The notes beneath the pieces are model-generated. The model saw nothing but the letters and a program-made list of their open reading frames with translations, searched no databases and had not been told where the DNA came from. From positions 1 to 8,235 of the forward strand of contig JAFTEG010000169.1 in NCBI GenBank assembly GCA_017453765.1: a DNA stretch of 8,235 bases. The letters run 5' to 3'. Position 1 is the first letter of the stretch. Each line of letters begins with the position of its first letter. The position numbers were made by a program, and so were the translations under genes. Below are positions 1 to 5,850 of the stretch, one piece after another. This DNA is from Selenomonadaceae bacterium. Lineage in GTDB: Bacteria > Bacillota > Negativicutes > Selenomonadales > Selenomonadaceae.

Positions 1-141
1 ATAAACTACCGAAATATAGAATGTGGACGCACTTAATGCCGCTATGTTTCTTTTGTTACTTTTCTTTGCGCCAAAGAAAAGTAAATCCTAAAAAAATCTT
101 TTCTATTTACAAGAATTTGAATTATTCAACACGCCCTAATT
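1..141 (-). repeat. Dispersed palindromic repeat element, copy 1 (cut by window edge)
   Basis: This segment matches the one downstream of gdpP (about 934-1101). Positions 44-90 are identical to 971-1017 (47 bases). The part next to the stop codon (about 113-141) resembles 1073-1101, and TAAACTACCGAA at 2-13 resembles TAAACTATCGAA at 934-945. On the minus strand it begins at the TAG stop codon of the 136-756 gene and runs towards the window edge. It contains a perfect palindrome at 56-84. No protein gene is visible in 1-135. The function is unknown; the position immediately 3' of a gene suggests a BIME/MITE-like intergenic element, which is inference. Confidence 0.7.
56..84. repeat. Perfect inverted repeat, 13-bp arms, 3-nt loop (copy 1)
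   Basis: The arms TTACTTTTCTTTG (56-68) and CAAAGAAAAGTAA (72-84) are exact reverse complements around a CGC loop. The same hairpin recurs at 983-1011. Neither strand has a clean uridine run directly after the stem, so it is not a textbook intrinsic terminator, though it could stabilise the 3' end of the mRNA of the 136-756 gene. From memory, similar palindromes occur in intergenic regions of many bacteria. Confidence 0.75.
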
Positions 142-756
142 GCTAGCCGTATCTAAATCGATAATTCCTGCCGCGTACGGCGCAACTTCATACTGCTGAA
201 AAATAACGTGCAGGTGTAAATTTTCATCGAAGTAAAAGTTTTCAGGAAATTTTTCCAGCTCCTTGAAATCGTTGTACAAATAAATTTTATTATTTTTAGC
301 GTAAGATTTTAACTTTCGCGTAAGACCTTTTGGCGAATAATCGTCACTTGCGTACTTGCGCGAAATTTTTTTCAAGCCGTCAAGACCTATCAATTTGCCG
401 GAGCGTACGTCAAAATTCAGCGCCCGCTTAAACATTAAGGGATGTGCCGCGCCTTGATAGTAGACATACTCGGTTAAAACGATACTCAAAATATTATTTT
501 TGTCGCAGGGAATTTCGTAACTCATTGACGCCGTTGCGGAAGGGTACGGTTCACGCACGGTAGAAAAAAATTCCTTGACCTCTTCGCGAATTTTTTCATT
601 GATTCTGCCTGCAATAATCCTGTCTTCGATTTTAACTTCGGGGTAAACAAATTGAAAATCGCCGTTATAATTGGTCGATTGAATTTGAGTGGCGGCGCAG
701 ATATTCGGCAAAATCATCAGCGCCAAAATTAATGTACAAAAAATTTTTCTTAGCAT
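136..756 (-). CDS. Exported DUF4163/DUF3298 (RsiV-like) protein
   Basis: This 206-residue protein has a cleavable signal peptide: MLRK, a hydrophobic stretch at about residues 5-19, then a likely cut after ICA (21). It lacks a lipobox. The mature part resembles the DUF4163 plus DUF3298 fold of the anti-sigma factor RsiV and many secreted Bacillota proteins. The segment YYQGAAHPLMFKRALNFD (99-116) is followed by a segment like 'xTGKxLxLxDL' (118-128), and YEVAPYAAGIIDLD (189-202) is the typical C-terminal DUF3298 ending. The N-terminal anti-sigma part of RsiV is absent, so it is a stand-alone sensor-type domain; its role is unknown. The ATG start at 756 is supported by GGGAG at 764-768 with 7 nt spacing. 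The TAG stop is the first base of a dispersed repeat. It lies last in the row of genes, 341 bp beyond gdpP. Confidence 0.8.
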   Translation of the reverse strand: MLRKIFCTLILALMILPNICAATQIQSTNYNGDFQFVYPEVKIEDRIIAGRINEKIREEVKEFFSTVREPYPSATASMSYEIPCDKNNILSIVLTEYVYYQGAAHPLMFKRALNFDVRSGKLIGLDGLKKISRKYASDDYSPKGLTRKLKSYAKNNKIYLYNDFKELEKFPENFYFDENLHLHVIFQQYEVAPYAAGIIDLDTASN

Positions 757-772
757 AACGTCACTCCCTAAT

Positions 773-835
773 TAGATGGTAGCCTGTAGCTTTTAGCCTG
801 TAGCCTGTAGATTTTAGCTTGTAATGCTTAGTGGT
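773..835. repeat. Heptameric TAG-N4 tandem array A
   Basis: Nine consecutive 7-bp units read on the plus strand: TAGATGG, TAGCCTG, TAGCTTT, TAGCCTG, TAGCCTG, TAGATTT, TAGCTTG, TAATGCT, TAGTGGT. The array ends just before the Shine-Dalgarno (GGGAG, 764-768) of the exported-protein gene. It therefore lies in that gene's leader, in the opposite orientation to arrays C and D. Confidence 0.75.
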
Positions 836-864
836 TGTATGTAAATTCAAATCCAAAAAAAATC

Positions 865-970
865 GGCGCGGATGTACTTTGAGCTGCGTACGTCAAAGTT
901 AGATTTATCGTAACCTTGTGCGTACGTAAAAGTTTAAACTATCGAACGGCATGCGAGCTACATCCGCGCC
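865..970. repeat. 106-bp MITE-like segment with 12-bp terminal inverted repeats
   Basis: GGCGCGGATGTA (865-876) and TACATCCGCGCC (959-970) are perfect reverse complements at the two ends. Inside are two imperfect direct repeats of about 34 bp (about 885-918 and 919-952) that share TGCGTACGT and AAAGTT and, further along, ATCG. There is also a small inverted repeat CTTTGA (877-882) / TCAAAG (893-898). It is too short to encode a transposase. No obvious target-site duplication is visible at the ends. It abuts the palindromic element at 971. It may be a non-autonomous mobile element or a structured intergenic element; the choice is open. Confidence 0.55.
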
Positions 971-982
971 ATGTTTCTTTTG

Positions 983-1011
983 TTACTTTTCTTTGCGCCA
1001 AAGAAAAGTAA
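983..1011. repeat. Perfect inverted repeat, 13-bp arms (copy 2)
   Basis: The arms are 983-995 and 999-1011 around CGC, identical in sequence to the hairpin at 56-84. It lies about 90 bp downstream of the gdpP stop codon. A long poly-U run does not follow directly, so a terminator role is uncertain. Confidence 0.75.
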
Positions 1012-1062
1012 ATCCTATGCCAAAGAAAAGTAATTCATAAGCCAAAGAAAAGTAATTCATAA
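997..1062. repeat. 22-bp tandem repeat, three units
   Basis: Units at 997-1018, 1019-1040 and 1041-1062 each begin with GCCAAAGAAAAGTAA. The second and third are identical; the first differs at a few bases near its end. The unit is the right arm of the palindrome plus a short tail, so the array looks like local expansion of half of the palindromic element. Copy 1 has a single unit. Confidence 0.8.
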
Positions 1063-1097
1063 AAAAATTTTTACCAATTTGAATTTACCAACAGCCC

Positions 1098-3190
1098 CTA
1101 ATGTTTCTCTGCCAGCGCAACTTCCCTGTCGCTTTCATAAATATATTTTCGCGCCGCTTCAATGACTTTCGGCTTAAGCTCGCCCATATTTGAATTTCTA
1201 ACCTGCGCACCGGCAACATTTTGGTGACCGCCGCCGCCGAATTGCTCCATAATGACTTGAACATTTAAATTACCGGTCGAACGCGCGCTTATGCCGATAA
1301 CGTCATTTTTCATCTGAAACAAAACGATAGTCATACGAACATTTTCAATAATCAAAAGCGTATCAGCCGCCTGCCCGGCAATAGCCTGCACGTGCGGGAT
1401 TAATTTATCAATGGACGAAACGATAGGCCGCCTTCAAAGTATTCAGACTGCGATATAGCATTGGACAGAACAACCGTAGTTTCGTAGTCCGACATAAAAA
1501 GTTCACGAACAACTACGGGGTCAGCGCCTTTACGCCTAAGGTAAGCCGCCGCGTCGAAAGTTCGTATGCCTGTCTGCACGGTAAAACTTTTTGTGTCGAC
1601 GACAATGCCGGAATAAAGCGCCGTTGCCGGAAGTTTACCGACAACAATTTTATCGTCAAAGTACATTAAAAGCTCCGTCACCAATTCGGACGCTGAACTT
1701 GAGGAAGGCTCGTGATAGAAGAGCAGGGGATTTTTTATCGCCACGTCGCTTTTTCGGTGGTGATCTATCACGATAACTCTTTCAATGCGCTCCAACAAAA
1801 TCGGTGCGGCGACGAGGTACGGTACGTGCGTATCGACTATGATTAAAAGCGGATTTATTGAAACCGGTACGACAATATCGGCAACCTTTGTAAAAAGCTT
1901 TTTGTAAGCGTCCGACTTATCCTTTTCAAATTGATTAAGCATTTTTTCAATGCTGTCAACCGAATCACTTAAAACTACGTGAACGGGTTTTTTAAGGTGC
2001 ATAGCCATAACCGCAATGCCGCACGCCGCGCCGAATGCGTCAAAATCTTCACGGACATGCCCCATGATAAAAATTTCGTCCGACGCCTCCATATGTTCGC
2101 GAATGGAATTAGCCGTGACACGCGCACGCACGCGGTTATGTTTTTCCACCGCATTTGCTCGTCCGCCGAAATATTGAACTTTGCCTTCAAGGGATATCGC
2201 GACTTGATCTCCGCCGCGTGCAAGTGCGGCATTTAATCTTTCCTGCGCCTGTACGCCGAGTTCCGACATAGACTGCACGTTTGACCTTTTTTCGGCAACT
2301 GCAACGCCGATTGACAGCGTGACCGGTATGCCGTTTTTGCTGACCAACTGCCGCATTTGATCCAGTATGCCGAATTTTTCCTCAATCGCTTTGTCCAATG
2401 CGTACTGTTGCAACACGACTACAAATAAATCATTTGAAACGCGTTGCATAAAGCCTGACAAAGACGTCATCCACTTTTCAAGCGTTTCACTTACCGACAG
2501 CATTAACGCGGTTTTTTCAGACTCATTCAGCCCCTGCATAATTTCATCGTAATTATCAACCTGCACATACATTAACACCGTGCGGCTTTGGCGATATTCG
2601 ATTTTCAAATTTTCATACTTGGTGACTTCCTGCACAAAAAGCACCATTAATTGCGGGTATTCGGCTTTCATACGCATTTGGCGATAACGAACTTTGAAAT
2701 AGCGTACAATGGTAAGTTCTTCGCCGGTATCAGTGATGTCATGGCGTATGACTTTTGTAACGTAACTGCCGACTTTGGGATTATCGAGTTCACTTTCCGG
2801 CACCGGTTCAAGTACTTCGTCCTGCAAAATTCCCTCCCAAAATTCGTTTAACTCCATGCCTTGTTCCGGTTTATGATCGGCGTAATCCTTAGTAATTTCG
2901 TTGCACCATTCAAGGCGCCCATATTCATCAATTACCATCATGGCTTGCGGAATATTTGTAGTAGCGTAATGCATCATTTCATTGCCGCTGCCGATAACGT
3001 TTTCGCAGTACTCTATGAATTTTGCGCGTCTGTGTCCGTAGCGTTCAATGGAAAATACCAGCAAAAGTACCCATACCAAAAAAGCCGCCATTGCCACGTA
3101 GCGATTGTAATATGAAAAAGCCAGCACCATGAATAACGTACTGCTTAAGAGAACAACTATATCTATCCAAGCCGACAAATTTCTCGGCAC
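1098..3190 (-). pseudogene. gdpP: gdpP, cyclic-di-AMP phosphodiesterase, frameshifted
   Basis: GdpP is a membrane-bound phosphodiesterase that hydrolyses cyclic-di-AMP to pApA. Residues are numbered from a GTG at 3199. Two membrane helices (about 12-30 and 34-51) are followed by a PAS-like domain (about 78-190), a degenerate GGDEF domain (about 205-335, SNDLF at 255-259 in place of the active motif) and the DHH domain. That domain keeps H381, D385, D387, D456, DHH at 479-481 and D535. The frame then ends at TAA 1400-1402 after seven unrelated residues. The missing end, IVSSIDKLIPH followed by the DHHA1 domain with GGGGHQNVAGAQ, continues in the -1 frame to TAG at 1098. Loss of one base near 1424-1426 explains this. 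I prefer GTG 3190 as the start, because the GTG at 3199 lies inside the Shine-Dalgarno. The usual neighbour rplI is absent downstream. It may be a true lesion or a sequencing error. Confidence 0.88.
1403..1433 (-). other. Frameshift interval in gdpP
   Basis: The upstream frame reads ...EGGL and then SFRPLIN and stops at 1400-1402. The downstream frame is blocked upstream by TGA at 1434-1436. The change must therefore fall between these stops. The best protein join is ...EGGL + IVSSIDKL..., which needs one extra base between the T at 1425 and the A at 1424 (GGC GGC CTN ATC). I see no canonical X-XXY-YYZ slippery heptamer in this interval, so programmed -1 frameshifting is not favoured. Confidence 0.8.
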
Positions 3191-3195
3191 AAAGT

Positions 3196-3202
3196 TCACC
3201 TC
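3196..3202 (-). promoter_or_regulatory. Shine-Dalgarno that sets the gdpP start
   Basis: GAGGTGA on the minus strand pairs with the 16S 3' end and leaves 5 nt to the GTG at 3188-3190. The GTG at 3197-3199 lies inside this motif and cannot be the start. The yitT start has the same motif and the same 5-nt spacing. Confidence 0.75.
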
Positions 3203-3206
3203 ATTT

Positions 3207-3259
3207 TAGGGGCTAGGGGCTAGGGATTAGTTGATAGTTGTTAGTTAGTAGTTGTTAGT
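3207..3259. repeat. Heptameric TAG-N4 tandem array B
   Basis: On the plus strand, TAGGGGC, TAGGGGC, TAGGGAT, TAGTTGA, TAGTTGT follow in exact 7-bp phase. A short TAGT, then TAGTAGT and TGTTAGT complete the run. It begins five bases upstream of the gdpP Shine-Dalgarno and runs into the 23-bp array, so the entire yitT-gdpP gap is repetitive. Confidence 0.75.
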
Positions 3260-3262
3260 CAC

Positions 3263-3346
3263 TATCGATCTATCAACTATCGATCTATCGATCTAACCAC
3301 TATCGATCTATCGATCTAACCACTATCGATCTATCGATCTAGCAAC
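3263..3346. repeat. 23-bp GATC-rich tandem array
   Basis: Three full 23-bp units (3278-3300, 3301-3323, 3324-3346) are preceded by a truncated one (3263-3277). The first two full units are identical; the third differs by two bases near its end. Each full unit contains two ATCGATC motifs, so the array has seven GATC and seven ATCGAT sites in 84 bp. On the minus strand it can be read as TAGATCGA and TAGTGGT modules, linking it to the TAG-heptad family. The TAG stop of yitT (3346-3348) is at its edge. There are no spacers, so it is not a CRISPR array. Confidence 0.8.
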
Positions 3347-4323
3347 TAATGCGAAGATTTTTTAAAGCGTCCGCCTACAATGTCATGCACCGCATTAACC
3401 GTAACAAAAGCATGCTCATCCATTGAAAGCACAATGTCTTTAACCTTCGTAACTTCCAACCGGTTCACTACGCAATACAAAATTTCTTTCGGCAACTTCG
3501 TATAACCGCCTTGACCGTGCAAAATCGTGACGCCGCGTCCGAGTTGCGCATTTAATTCGTCCGTAACCTCAATAGGCAGTTGCGTGACAATCATCACCGC
3601 GTATGTTTCATCAAGACCCTTCGTCACAACGTCAATCATCTTAGCAATGACAAAGTACGCTACCAGTGAATACATTGACTGATCCCAGCCGAAAAGAAAT
3701 CCCGCGCCGCCAAGTATGAAAAGATTTATGAACATGACAATTTCGCCGACTGAAAAGGGCGAATGCTTGTCACCGATTATCGCAACAATTTCCGTGCCGT
3801 CCAATGAGCCGCCTGCACGCATTATCAAGCCTACGCCGATACCGTCAATTATTCCGCCGAATATCGCCGCCAAAAAAGGATCCGTTGTTGCTTGCGGAAA
3901 TTCTCTTGCAATTTCCGAACAAAAACTCAGCATCAAAATTGCGATAATCGTAGATATCACAAAGTGCTTGCCGATATGTTTGTAGGCAAGGTATATGAAA
4001 GGTATGTTGAAGACGACGAGGAAGACACCCAGCGGCATGCCGGAGACGTAGCGCGCCATGATTGACAGACCGACTACGCCGCCGTCAATTACGTCGTTGG
4101 GGATTAAAAAAATTTCCAGCCCTACTGACGCGATTGACGCGCCGATAAAAAGCTGAATCAGTTGTATGATAAAATCTCTTAACCGTTTGCCGCGCCGAAG
4201 TTTTACCGCCGTTTTATTAATCTGTTCAATTTTTCCGTCACGCGCAGAATCGGAAGGCGCGGGGTTTGTTTCAGCAGTTTCAACATTTTCAACATTTTCA
4301 GCGTCAACAATTTTTTTATCCAA
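3346..4323 (-). CDS. YitT family membrane protein (DUF161/DUF2179)
   Basis: YitT-family proteins are multi-pass inner membrane proteins of unknown transport role with a cytoplasmic DUF2179 tail. With residues numbered from a GTG at 4332, a charged N-terminal extension (about 1-52) precedes hydrophobic segments at about 54-76, 86-96, 101-117, 123-138, 153-171, 195-214 and 218-234. The family motifs IPNDVIDGGVVGLS (77-90) and RAGGSLDGTEIVA (172-184) are clear. The DUF2179 domain covers about 240-325, including GRGVTILHGQGGYT (265-278). The hydrophilic N-terminus is longer than usual for the family. I choose TTG 4323 as the start, because GAGGTGA (4329-4335) leaves it 5 nt away while the upstream GTG lies inside that motif. 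The gene follows the glycosidase gene across a heptad array and precedes gdpP. Specific function cannot be given. Confidence 0.88.
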   Translation of the reverse strand: MDKKIVDAENVENVETAETNPAPSDSARDGKIEQINKTAVKLRRGKRLRDFIIQLIQLFIGASIASVGLEIFLIPNDVIDGGVVGLSIMARYVSGMPLGVFLVVFNIPFIYLAYKHIGKHFVISTIIAILMLSFCSEIAREFPQATTDPFLAAIFGGIIDGIGVGLIMRAGGSLDGTEIVAIIGDKHSPFSVGEIVMFINLFILGGAGFLFGWDQSMYSLVAYFVIAKMIDVVTKGLDETYAVMIVTQLPIEVTDELNAQLGRGVTILHGQGGYTKLPKEILYCVVNRLEVTKVKDIVLSMDEHAFVTVNAVHDIVGGRFKKSSH

Positions 4324-4328
4324 TAAAA

Positions 4329-4335
4329 TCACCTC
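4329..4335 (-). promoter_or_regulatory. Shine-Dalgarno that sets the yitT start
   Basis: GAGGTGA on the minus strand is followed by TTTTA and then TTG at 4321-4323. The in-frame GTG at 4330-4332 is part of the motif itself, so an annotation starting there would be three residues too long. Confidence 0.7.
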
Positions 4336-4416
4336 TGATTATGGAACAGGGAACAGGGATTAGATTTTAGGAATTAGACTAGCCCCTAGCCCCTAACCCC
4401 TAGCACCTAAACGCTA
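4335..4416 (-). repeat. Heptameric TAG-N4 tandem array C, stop codon to Shine-Dalgarno
   Basis: On the minus strand the array starts with the TAG stop codon of the glycosidase gene: TAGCGTT, TAGGTGC, TAGGGGT, TAGGGGC, TAGGGGC. A 12-bp interruption follows, then TAAAATC, TAATCCC, TGTTCCC, TGTTCCA, TAATCAG, running into the yitT Shine-Dalgarno. The whole 90-bp gap is thus built from 7-bp units. Confidence 0.8.
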
Positions 4417-5847
4417 TCTCGGTACAATCATCAGCGCACTTGCAACCGGTCTTTCCTTGCCGTCACTCGGCGAATTTACCACGCTGTCATGAACAATAAG
4501 CTCCGCCGACCCGCCGCCGTCCAAATTAATCGCGTCAACCGCGCCGAATTGATTTACCAAAATCTCCGCCCATTCATAAAGCGTACAGCCGCGACTGTGC
4601 GACTGCCTACCGTCCACTACCGCAAAAATATAATCGCCGTAAATCGTGACACCGAAAGCCGCACGAGGCGCCCTGCCTACGCGAATGTCAGAAGGAAAAT
4701 TTTCTTCGTCCGCCGTCACGTAAACTTGACCGCCCATTACAAGACGCGGCCCCGCGCCGATAATATGTATCGCGTTGTCAAAATTGCCGTTGTCATCAAT
4801 CGCCATTTCCTGCACGTAAAGCGAATCGCCTACGCCGACGTTTGCAAAATTGTTCACGGCATTGCCATGCGCACTTATTACAAAGCCGTCATACGGAATC
4901 GGACTGTTGCCCTTGCCGCGCTGAATGTTTGTAACGACGTTATTTCTCACTGTAATTTCAATGCCGCTGTCATTCGTATCAGTCGACGTGCCGTAATGAT
5001 TATTGTACAAAATAATTGAATTGGCGGGACGTTCGCAGTTCACGCCGTTAATCGTGTAATTTTCGCCGTTTAATATCACTTCGCCGTAGTAGCTGACTTG
5101 ACCGAAAACAATACTGCCGTCGGGATTTATGCCGATAGCCGAGCGCTTGTAGTCACCGCGTCCTACAATCACGTCATTAATTTCCAAAATGCCGGCAATA
5201 CTTCCGTCTCGTTCAAAATAATTCGCATCAATCATCGCAACATCATTGCTGTAGCCGCCGGTTATTTGCGAAAGTGTTTCGCGACCTTTAATTTGATTGT
5301 TCGCCAGCACGGGGACGACCTTGTAATTTTCATGCGCCGCGATTAGTGCAAATGCCATAACGCCGTTTTGATTGTACACTAAAAATTCCAAGCCTTCGCC
5401 TTCTTGTCGCGGCGTGGCAGGCGGTTCATTTGAAGGCGTTGGATTTTCATTCGGCGTAGAAGGTTCATCCTGCCAAGGATATGAAGGCTCCGGATTTTCG
5501 TCCTGCCAAGGATATGAAGGTTCAGGATCTTGCCAAGGATACGGCGAAGGATTAGGCTCTTGCCAAGGATAAGACGGCTGAACATTTTCATTCGGCGGCG
5601 TTGAAGGTTCATAAACCGTGCGACGTTTTTTGCGTGATTCGTACGGCGGCTGACCGACGGCAAGATTAACCTGCGTGGAAGTTTTTTCTACGTCATTTAA
5701 ATTTTCGGCGTCATTTAAAATTGCGACGGCATCTGAATTTACAACGTCATTTAAATTTTGCGCAGTTGACTCCGCGTTAGTTGCGGCGGGAGATAAAAAA
5801 ACATAAGCCGCAAAAACTGCGGCAAAAATTTTTCGATTGAACAACAT
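4414..5847 (-). CDS. Secreted phosphodiester glycosidase (NAGPA domain) protein
   Basis: This 477-residue protein has a signal peptide (MLFNRK, hydrophobic core, likely cut after TNA at 25), so it should act outside the membrane. Residues 30-65 carry LND-type repeats. Residues about 80-147 form a proline-rich linker with four YPWQ repeats (92-126). The rest is a phosphodiester glycosidase domain (PF09992, as in the human mannose-6-phosphate uncovering enzyme NAGPA). Its motifs include AMIDANYFERDG (204-215), GAGPRLVMGG (364-373), GRAPRAAFGV (391-400), VVDGRQ (410-415) and the hallmark NLDGGGSAEL (441-450). In bacteria such proteins are linked to cell-surface glycan or exopolysaccharide processing; the substrate here is unknown. 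ATG 5847 lies 3 bp after the ogg stop with only a weak GGA upstream, so translational coupling is likely. There is no sortase signal or SLH domain. Confidence 0.88.
   Translation of the reverse strand: MLFNRKIFAAVFAAYVFLSPAATNAESTAQNLNDVVNSDAVAILNDAENLNDVEKTSTQVNLAVGQPPYESRKKRRTVYEPSTPPNENVQPSYPWQEPNPSPYPWQDPEPSYPWQDENPEPSYPWQDEPSTPNENPTPSNEPPATPRQEGEGLEFLVYNQNGVMAFALIAAHENYKVVPVLANNQIKGRETLSQITGGYSNDVAMIDANYFERDGSIAGILEINDVIVGRGDYKRSAIGINPDGSIVFGQVSYYGEVILNGENYTINGVNCERPANSIILYNNHYGTSTDTNDSGIEITVRNNVVTNIQRGKGNSPIPYDGFVISAHGNAVNNFANVGVGDSLYVQEMAIDDNGNFDNAIHIIGAGPRLVMGGQVYVTADEENFPSDIRVGRAPRAAFGVTIYGDYIFAVVDGRQSHSRGCTLYEWAEILVNQFGAVDAINLDGGGSAELIVHDSVVNSPSDGKERPVASALMIVPR
5470..5577 (-). repeat. 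In-frame repeats encoding a Pro-Trp linker
   Basis: Four copies of a unit encoding (S/P)YPWQ, separated by acidic and proline residues, lie in the linker of the glycosidase. At DNA level the block CTGCCAAGGATATGAAGG occurs twice, and related CTTGCCAAGGATA blocks occur twice more. The repeats are in frame, so unit gain or loss would change linker length without breaking the protein. Confidence 0.8.
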
Positions 5848-5850
5848 ATA

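Larger units (their letters stand above)
757..1097. other. 341-bp intergenic region made mostly of repeats
   Basis: This gap lies between gdpP and the exported-protein gene. It holds heptad array A (773-835), a segment with 12-bp terminal inverted repeats (865-970), a palindrome (983-1011), three 22-bp tandem units (997-1062) and an A/T-rich stretch next to the gdpP stop. Only about 836-864 is unassigned. I see no open reading frame with a ribosome binding site, no tRNA and no clear sigma-70 promoter. A promoter for the exported-protein gene could hide here, but I cannot point to one. Confidence 0.7.
971..1101 (-). repeat. Dispersed palindromic repeat element, copy 2, directly after gdpP
   Basis: Read on the minus strand it starts at the gdpP TAG stop (TAGGGGCTGTTGG), passes an A/T-rich stretch and ends with the conserved 47-base block 971-1017. 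It is the same arrangement as at 44-141 after the exported-protein gene, but longer because of two extra 22-bp units. Similarity to copy 1 probably continues to about 934 (TAAACTATCGAA). Two copies at the same position relative to two unrelated stop codons argue for a dispersed, gene-end-associated repeat. Confidence 0.7.

Noticed and set aside
56..84. Rho-independent terminator at the palindrome
   Set aside because: The stem is strong, but on neither strand is it followed directly by a uridine run, so the standard definition is not met.
44..91. Plus-strand mini-ORF MFLLLLFFAPKKSKS, repeated at 971 with a longer end
   Set aside because: It is produced by the palindrome sequence itself, has no ribosome binding site upstream, and the second copy has a different end because of the 22-bp units. 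It looks like a by-product of the repeat and not a gene.
757..970. Riboswitch or structured leader before the exported-protein gene
   Set aside because: The inverted repeats there are shared with dispersed elements, and I recognise no known aptamer consensus.
1098..1391. Independent small DHHA1 gene starting at the GTG at 1389-1391
   Set aside because: The same frame continues upstream with conserved GdpP residues (IVSSIDKLIPH) that would be lost with this start, and no Shine-Dalgarno precedes the GTG. A frameshifted gdpP explains it better.
1403..1433. Programmed -1 ribosomal frameshift in gdpP
   Set aside because: No slippery heptamer or obvious downstream stem-loop is visible in the interval between the two stops, and GdpP is not known to need recoding.
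3263..3346. CRISPR array
   Set aside because: The 23-bp units are directly adjacent with no unique spacers, and no cas genes are present.
4489..5019. 176-codon plus-strand open frame opposite the glycosidase gene
   Set aside because: It lies wholly antisense to a clear NAGPA domain, is rich in Arg/Asn/Val with no recognisable family, and has no ribosome binding site; a codon-bias shadow.
5372..5572. Plus-strand frame with Gly-Ser-Cys-Gln-Gly repeats
   Set aside because: The repetitive protein is the mirror of the YPWQ-encoding DNA repeats on the other strand; nothing supports its expression.
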